A DNA stretch of 9,433 nucleotides. Origin: Gammaproteobacteria bacterium (GTDB lineage Bacteria; Pseudomonadota; Gammaproteobacteria; DSM-19610). This document shows, piece after piece, positions 6,691 to 9,433 of this stretch. Numbering within the stretch: position 1 is the stretch's first letter; every line of letters begins with the position of its first letter. The position numbers were made by a program, and so were the translations under genes. The stretch lies in assembly GCA_030618475.1 (NCBI GenBank), contig JAUXDG010000089.1, positions 1-9,433 on the forward strand, in the 5' to 3' direction. The notes under the pieces are model-generated. The model saw nothing but the letters and a program-made list of their open reading frames with translations, had not been told where the DNA came from and made no database searches.

Positions 6691-6915
6691 ATGACATTCA
6701 TACTTGATATGTCAGTTGGTAAGGAATACCCGGGCGAGGAATTAAGTTGCCCGAATCAAAGGTCTGAGAAAACTCTGCTGCCTGACGCTGCCAGTGATGA
6801 TGACTACCCGACACTACAGCTGGCAACAGTCGAGACAACAGCTTCTGTAAAGCAGCCGGCCAGCACCCTTCCGGGCTTCGCTATCGATTCACTGCTTCAA
6901 TCCATCAAAGACTGA
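6691..6915 (+). CDS. Hypothetical 74-aa protein, unrecognised
   Basis: I do not recognise this protein. A textbook ribosome site, AAGGAG (6678-6683), lies seven bases before ATG 6691, and this decides the start over a TTG at 6646 in the same frame. The 74 residues have no signal peptide and no membrane segment. The middle is rich in Asp, Ser, Thr, Pro and Ala and looks disordered (about 20-58). The C-terminus 'PGFAIDSLLQSIKD' (about 61-74) could form a short amphipathic helix suited to docking on a partner. There are two Cys-free ends and a single Cys near residue 20. A candidate promoter and leader precede it. It lies 189 bases after the DUF6763-like gene on the same strand and ends 10 bases from the convergent Rieske gene. 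Coding support is the strong ribosome site plus an uninterrupted frame; family support is absent. Confidence 0.62.
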   Translation: MTFILDMSVGKEYPGEELSCPNQRSEKTLLPDAASDDDYPTLQLATVETTASVKQPASTLPGFAIDSLLQSIKD

Positions 6916-6925
6916 ATTCATTTAA

Positions 6926-7285
6926 CTAATCGAGTATAAGAAAAATCTCGTCGTTGCGGATTTGCACCGGCACAGGGCTCAGTGCCTTGCCGGCGCACGG
7001 ACCGGCTATACAGGTGCCATCTTCAATACGAAACAGGGCATCATGTGTCGCACACTGAATCAGGTCACCGTCCAGATTGAGAAACTGGTCGGGCAGCCAA
7101 TCCAGTGGCCCCCCGGTATGCGGGCAACTGTTGCGATAGGCAAACAGCCGGCTGTTTTTATGTACCAGAAAAACATCTTCGCAGCCCGAGTGGGTATTGA
7201 CACTGAAACCCCGGCTGGATCCTTCCGGCAGATCTTTCAGGCTACATAGCGCTTTGATGTTTTCAGGAACCACGAGCAGGGACAT
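6926..7285 (-). CDS. Small Rieske [2Fe-2S] ferredoxin-type protein
   Basis: The 119-residue protein is essentially one Rieske domain. The cluster ligands are all there: Cys54-Pro-His56 in 'SCPHTGGPLDW' and Cys78-x-x-His81 in 'QCATHDALF', 21 residues apart between the two motifs. 'DGTCIAGPCAGKALSPVPV' (89-107) is the usual third segment, with two extra cysteines (92, 97) common in stand-alone Rieske ferredoxins. There is no signal peptide, so it should be cytoplasmic and could carry electrons to an oxygenase or reductase, none of which is adjacent. The start is uncertain: ATG 7285 gives a compact domain and overlaps the kinase gene by 23 bases, suggesting translational coupling; a longer frame to ATG 7349-7351 would overlap by 89 bases and adds a non-family N-terminus. 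The physiological partner is unknown. Confidence 0.88.
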   Translation of the reverse strand: MSLLVVPENIKALCSLKDLPEGSSRGFSVNTHSGCEDVFLVHKNSRLFAYRNSCPHTGGPLDWLPDQFLNLDGDLIQCATHDALFRIEDGTCIAGPCAGKALSPVPVQIRNDEIFLILD

Positions 7286-8144
7286 CCAGACCGTGCAGTC
7301 CGGCCTGGGCGCATTTATTTCCCGCCAGCTGACAGGCAAAACGCAAGGCATCGGCTAGCCGTGCGCCACCCAACAAAGCATCAATCATGGCTGCGTTAAA
7401 GGTATCACCCGCAGCAAGTGTATCGACCAGGCTCGGAGGTGGAAAAGCGTCGCTGCAGATAACTTCACCGTGTCGACTCAGGGCAACAGCGCCCTTTTCA
7501 CCAAGAGTACACACGATATCGGCGTTTGCTGCCAGTTTTTGTGTTTCAGTCAGCAGCTGTTGGGCGGTGAAACCATGGTGCCTTGCAACGGCCGCTGAGA
7601 ACAGGATCAAATCGGCGTGAGGATACAGTGTTTCTATATTCTGCCTCGGCTTCTCCACTTCCAGCGAAACCGGCAGTGCCGGCAGCTGTTCCCGTACCTG
7701 CTGCATCATCGACAGCGTTTCCGGAACGTTGCGCCCCTCAAAGTGCAGCCAATCAAAATCCTGTAATGGGATCTCGCAAAAGGCTTCAAAATCGTACTCC
7801 GGCAAATCTCGGTAGTGCACAATGGTTCGTGATGCATTTGCACGACTGATAATGACATAGGAAGTCGGCACCTTCCCCTGATCCAGCTGTTTACAGTACT
7901 GCGTTCCTATGCCGTAGTGCCTGAGCTCGCTGAAAATAGTCTCTGCGTCAGGTTCCTTTACGGACACCCCGGCCCATTCACAGCTGTGACCCAGCTGACT
8001 CAACACCACCAGTGTGTTGCTTGCATTGCCGCCACGCCGAATTTCCTGCGCAAGCGCGCGCACCTCACCATCCTCCGACGGGTAACTTTCGACCTCATTG
8101 ATAATATCGAGCGTGGCGATACCCACTGCAAGAACACGAGCCAT
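7263..8144 (-). CDS. PfkB-family sugar kinase, ketohexokinase-like
   Basis: This 293-residue cytoplasmic kinase belongs to the ribokinase/PfkB fold and should phosphorylate a sugar or related alcohol with ATP. The N-terminal substrate motif is 'RRGGNASNTLVVLSQLG' (36-52). Segments 'ASRTIVHYRDLP' (104-115), 'WLHFEGRN' (132-139), 'SLEVEKPR' (160-167), 'SDAFPPP' (231-237) and 'FACQLAGNKCAQAGLHGL' (269-286) resemble animal ketohexokinase closely. The C-terminal signature is 'DTLAAGDTFNA' (241-251), with catalytic base Asp247. The first Gly of the usual GAGD anion hole is Ala here, a small change that some family members tolerate. Fructose is therefore a guess, not an assignment. The ATG at 8144 has no clear ribosome site. 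It follows the SUMF1-like gene by 44 bases (a hairpin lies between) and overlaps the Rieske gene, so the three probably form an operon. Confidence 0.88.
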   Translation of the reverse strand: MARVLAVGIATLDIINEVESYPSEDGEVRALAQEIRRGGNASNTLVVLSQLGHSCEWAGVSVKEPDAETIFSELRHYGIGTQYCKQLDQGKVPTSYVIISRANASRTIVHYRDLPEYDFEAFCEIPLQDFDWLHFEGRNVPETLSMMQQVREQLPALPVSLEVEKPRQNIETLYPHADLILFSAAVARHHGFTAQQLLTETQKLAANADIVCTLGEKGAVALSRHGEVICSDAFPPPSLVDTLAAGDTFNAAMIDALLGGARLADALRFACQLAGNKCAQAGLHGLDVPARGS

Positions 8145-8170
8145 AGAGCAAGCAGCTTAGGCAGTCCGGC

Positions 8171-8190
8171 AGCGGATTTCAAATCCGGCT
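8171..8190 (-). other. Intercistronic hairpin between the SUMF1-like and kinase genes
   Basis: GGATTT-C-AAATCC forms a stem with a minimal loop, extended outside by AGC/GCT across one bulged G. It starts inside the SUMF1-like stop codon (TAG, 8189-8191) and ends 26 bases before the kinase ATG. No T run follows on the minus strand, so it is not a standard intrinsic terminator. It may act in mRNA processing or set the expression ratio between the two genes. Confidence 0.4.
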
Positions 8191-9433
8191 AGAATTCCCG
8201 GGCCACCCTGAAGCCGAGATTATCCAGACGCGACTCCGGTGAACGCTGGCCCCGGCTGGCGCTGCGCAGCAAATCGGCGGGGCTGTCATAACCCCCACCG
8301 CGAACCACGCGTTCCTCACAGCCGGCGACGTCAACAGCACTGCCATCATCCGGTGCTTCGGCATAACCGGACCGGTAACAATCCTGTACCCACTCCATCA
8401 CGTTACCGGCCATATCATGCACGGCAAACGGGCTCTCCGTGAAACTGCCGACCGGTGCAGTCTTGCTGCCTGACCATTCGCTGCCGCAGTCGAAGCAGTT
8501 GGCATTGGCTTCACCGACTTTGTTCCCCCACCAGAAACGTTTTTCAGTGCCGGAACGCGCGACGAACTCCCATTCCGCTTCGCTGGGCAAGCGGTAACGG
8601 CTACCGGTCTGCTCTGACAACCACCGGCTATAAGCTACGGCATCCTGCCAGCTGACATTGATCACCGGACGAATGCCCCGTCCCCAACCGGCACTATTCG
8701 GCTTCCTGCGACCAGTCGCTTGGGCGAACTGATTGTATTGGTCAAACGTCACTTCGTGTTTACCGATGGCGAAACGTTTCAAGTCGACCCGGTGGCGTGG
8801 CCGTTCTGCGAAATTAGGCGAAGCCGAACTCGTGCCCATTTCAAAGCTGTCCACCCGGAACTCGACGATGGTTGGTGCGGTACCGCCGCTCTTCAGCGCC
8901 TCACGGAAGGACCGTACCGGCTGCGTCCGGACCGGCGTTGCCGCTTCCTCCAGCTTGGCGGCTGATTTTTCGGCGGCTTCCTGCTCCGCTTCTGCCGGTG
9001 TTTCCGGCGCGGCGGCCTCAGGGTCAATCGATTTTTCAGCGCTGGCCGGTATCGGCGATGCGGACATACCCTTGGCGAAAGACGGCAGTGTTTTCGGCTT
9101 GTCGATTCTTGCCGGTGGCAGGTCCTTTTTCAGTTCCGTTGCAGCCGCCACCGGATTATCGACAACAGTTGGCGCATCATCCAGGCGCGGCGCTTTAAAC
9201 GCCTCCGTGCTCACCGCTTCCCGGCTGGCCGACGACTCAACTGAAGACTTCTGAGTAAACCACCAATAGGCACCCGCGGCTGCCAGACCGACTGCCAACA
9301 GCATTATCAGTAACAGCTTCGAGCCACCAGTCTTCTCTGTTGCGGCCGTCTCCACGGCAATGGAAGGCTCGCGCACTCTATCGTCTTCGGGCAAGCCACC
9401 ACTAACATCCGCTGTCGACGCATCGTCTTTCTG
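8189..9433 (-). CDS. Membrane-anchored SUMF1/FGE-like domain protein, 5' end outside the window
   Basis: The frame is open to the window edge, giving 414 visible residues. A TTG at 9394 could be read as a start but is more simply a Leu codon, so the N-terminus is missing. In order: an acidic, hydrophilic N-terminal part; one membrane helix (about visible residues 38-58, 'LLLIMLLAVGLAAAGAYWWF'); a long Ala/Glu/Pro/Ser-rich linker (about 60-185); and a C-terminal SUMF1 domain (about 190-414) with 'FEMGT', 'RHRVDLKRFAIGKHEVTF', 'RLPSEAEWEF', 'HDMAGNVMEWVQDC', 'RVVRGGGY' and terminal 'LGFRVAREF'. True formylglycine-generating enzymes have two catalytic cysteines shortly after the RGG motif; here that stretch ('GGYDSPADLLRSASRGQRS') has none, so sulfatase activation is unlikely. 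In many bacteria such domains follow a protein kinase or serve as binding modules. It is the first visible gene of the SUMF1-kinase-Rieske operon. Confidence 0.88.
   Translation of the reverse strand, partial: QKDDASTADVSGGLPEDDRVREPSIAVETAATEKTGGSKLLLIMLLAVGLAAAGAYWWFTQKSSVESSASREAVSTEAFKAPRLDDAPTVVDNPVAAATELKKDLPPARIDKPKTLPSFAKGMSASPIPASAEKSIDPEAAAPETPAEAEQEAAEKSAAKLEEAATPVRTQPVRSFREALKSGGTAPTIVEFRVDSFEMGTSSASPNFAERPRHRVDLKRFAIGKHEVTFDQYNQFAQATGRRKPNSAGWGRGIRPVINVSWQDAVAYSRWLSEQTGSRYRLPSEAEWEFVARSGTEKRFWWGNKVGEANANCFDCGSEWSGSKTAPVGSFTESPFAVHDMAGNVMEWVQDCYRSGYAEAPDDGSAVDVAGCEERVVRGGGYDSPADLLRSASRGQRSPESRLDNLGFRVAREF

Noticed and set aside
6515..6697. Minus-strand 60-codon frame across the gap between the two small genes
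   Set aside because: No ribosome site, overlaps the start and ribosome site of the better-supported plus-strand gene, and its translation resembles no protein I know.
7349..7351. Upstream ATG giving a 141-residue Rieske protein
   Set aside because: It would overlap the kinase by 89 bases and adds an N-terminus unlike Rieske ferredoxins; ATG 7285 is simpler.
8733..9254. 173-codon plus-strand frame opposite the SUMF1-like gene
   Set aside because: It is the antisense of a well-supported gene with clear domain motifs; its Ser/Ala-rich translation is what the reverse of an Ala/Glu/Pro linker gives.

Overview
The window reads as a chromosomal segment of a gammaproteobacterium, moderately GC-rich by eye. 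The rpe-gph-trpE order, with a Pseudomonas-like TrpE and no trpG beside it, the DjlA co-chaperone and the short PDZ-less type II secretion protein all fit gammaproteobacteria. A free-living, possibly sulfur-oxidising or Chromatiales-like lineage is a guess from the overall gene flavour, not something the sequence proves. I see no tRNA, rRNA, CRISPR array, insertion sequence, phage gene or attachment site. Coding density is high and no gene-free stretch exceeds about 210 bases.

Layout. (1) 1-799, plus strand: the tail of a type II secretion operon, with the end of a GspM-type protein overlapping (ATGA) a GspC/GspN-type inner-membrane protein. (2) 817-3779, minus strand, convergent with the first block: rpe, gph, trpE in transcription order. 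They encode ribulose-phosphate 3-epimerase, phosphoglycolate phosphatase and anthranilate synthase component I. (3) 3909-5183, plus strand, divergent from rpe: a secreted DUF3530-like alpha/beta hydrolase and, 6 nt later, a four-helix CopD-family membrane protein. (4) 5192-5998, minus strand: djlA, starting at TTG. (5) 6202-6915, plus strand: two small genes, a very acidic DUF6763-like protein behind a good sigma70-type promoter, and a 74-residue protein I do not recognise with an excellent ribosome binding site. (6) 6926-9433, minus strand: a membrane-anchored SUMF1/FGE-like protein (cut by the window edge), a ketohexokinase-like PfkB sugar kinase, and a small Rieske ferredoxin whose start overlaps the kinase end.

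Most of this is housekeeping: carbon salvage, pentose phosphate and tryptophan entry, protein export, and an Hsp70 co-chaperone. The parts least explained by known biology are the two small plus-strand genes at 6202-6915, the SUMF1-kinase-Rieske operon, and the hydrolase/CopD pair. I found no convincing new defence or mobile system. The strongest candidates for undescribed function are the 74-aa gene and its structured leader, and the kinase-Rieske coupling.
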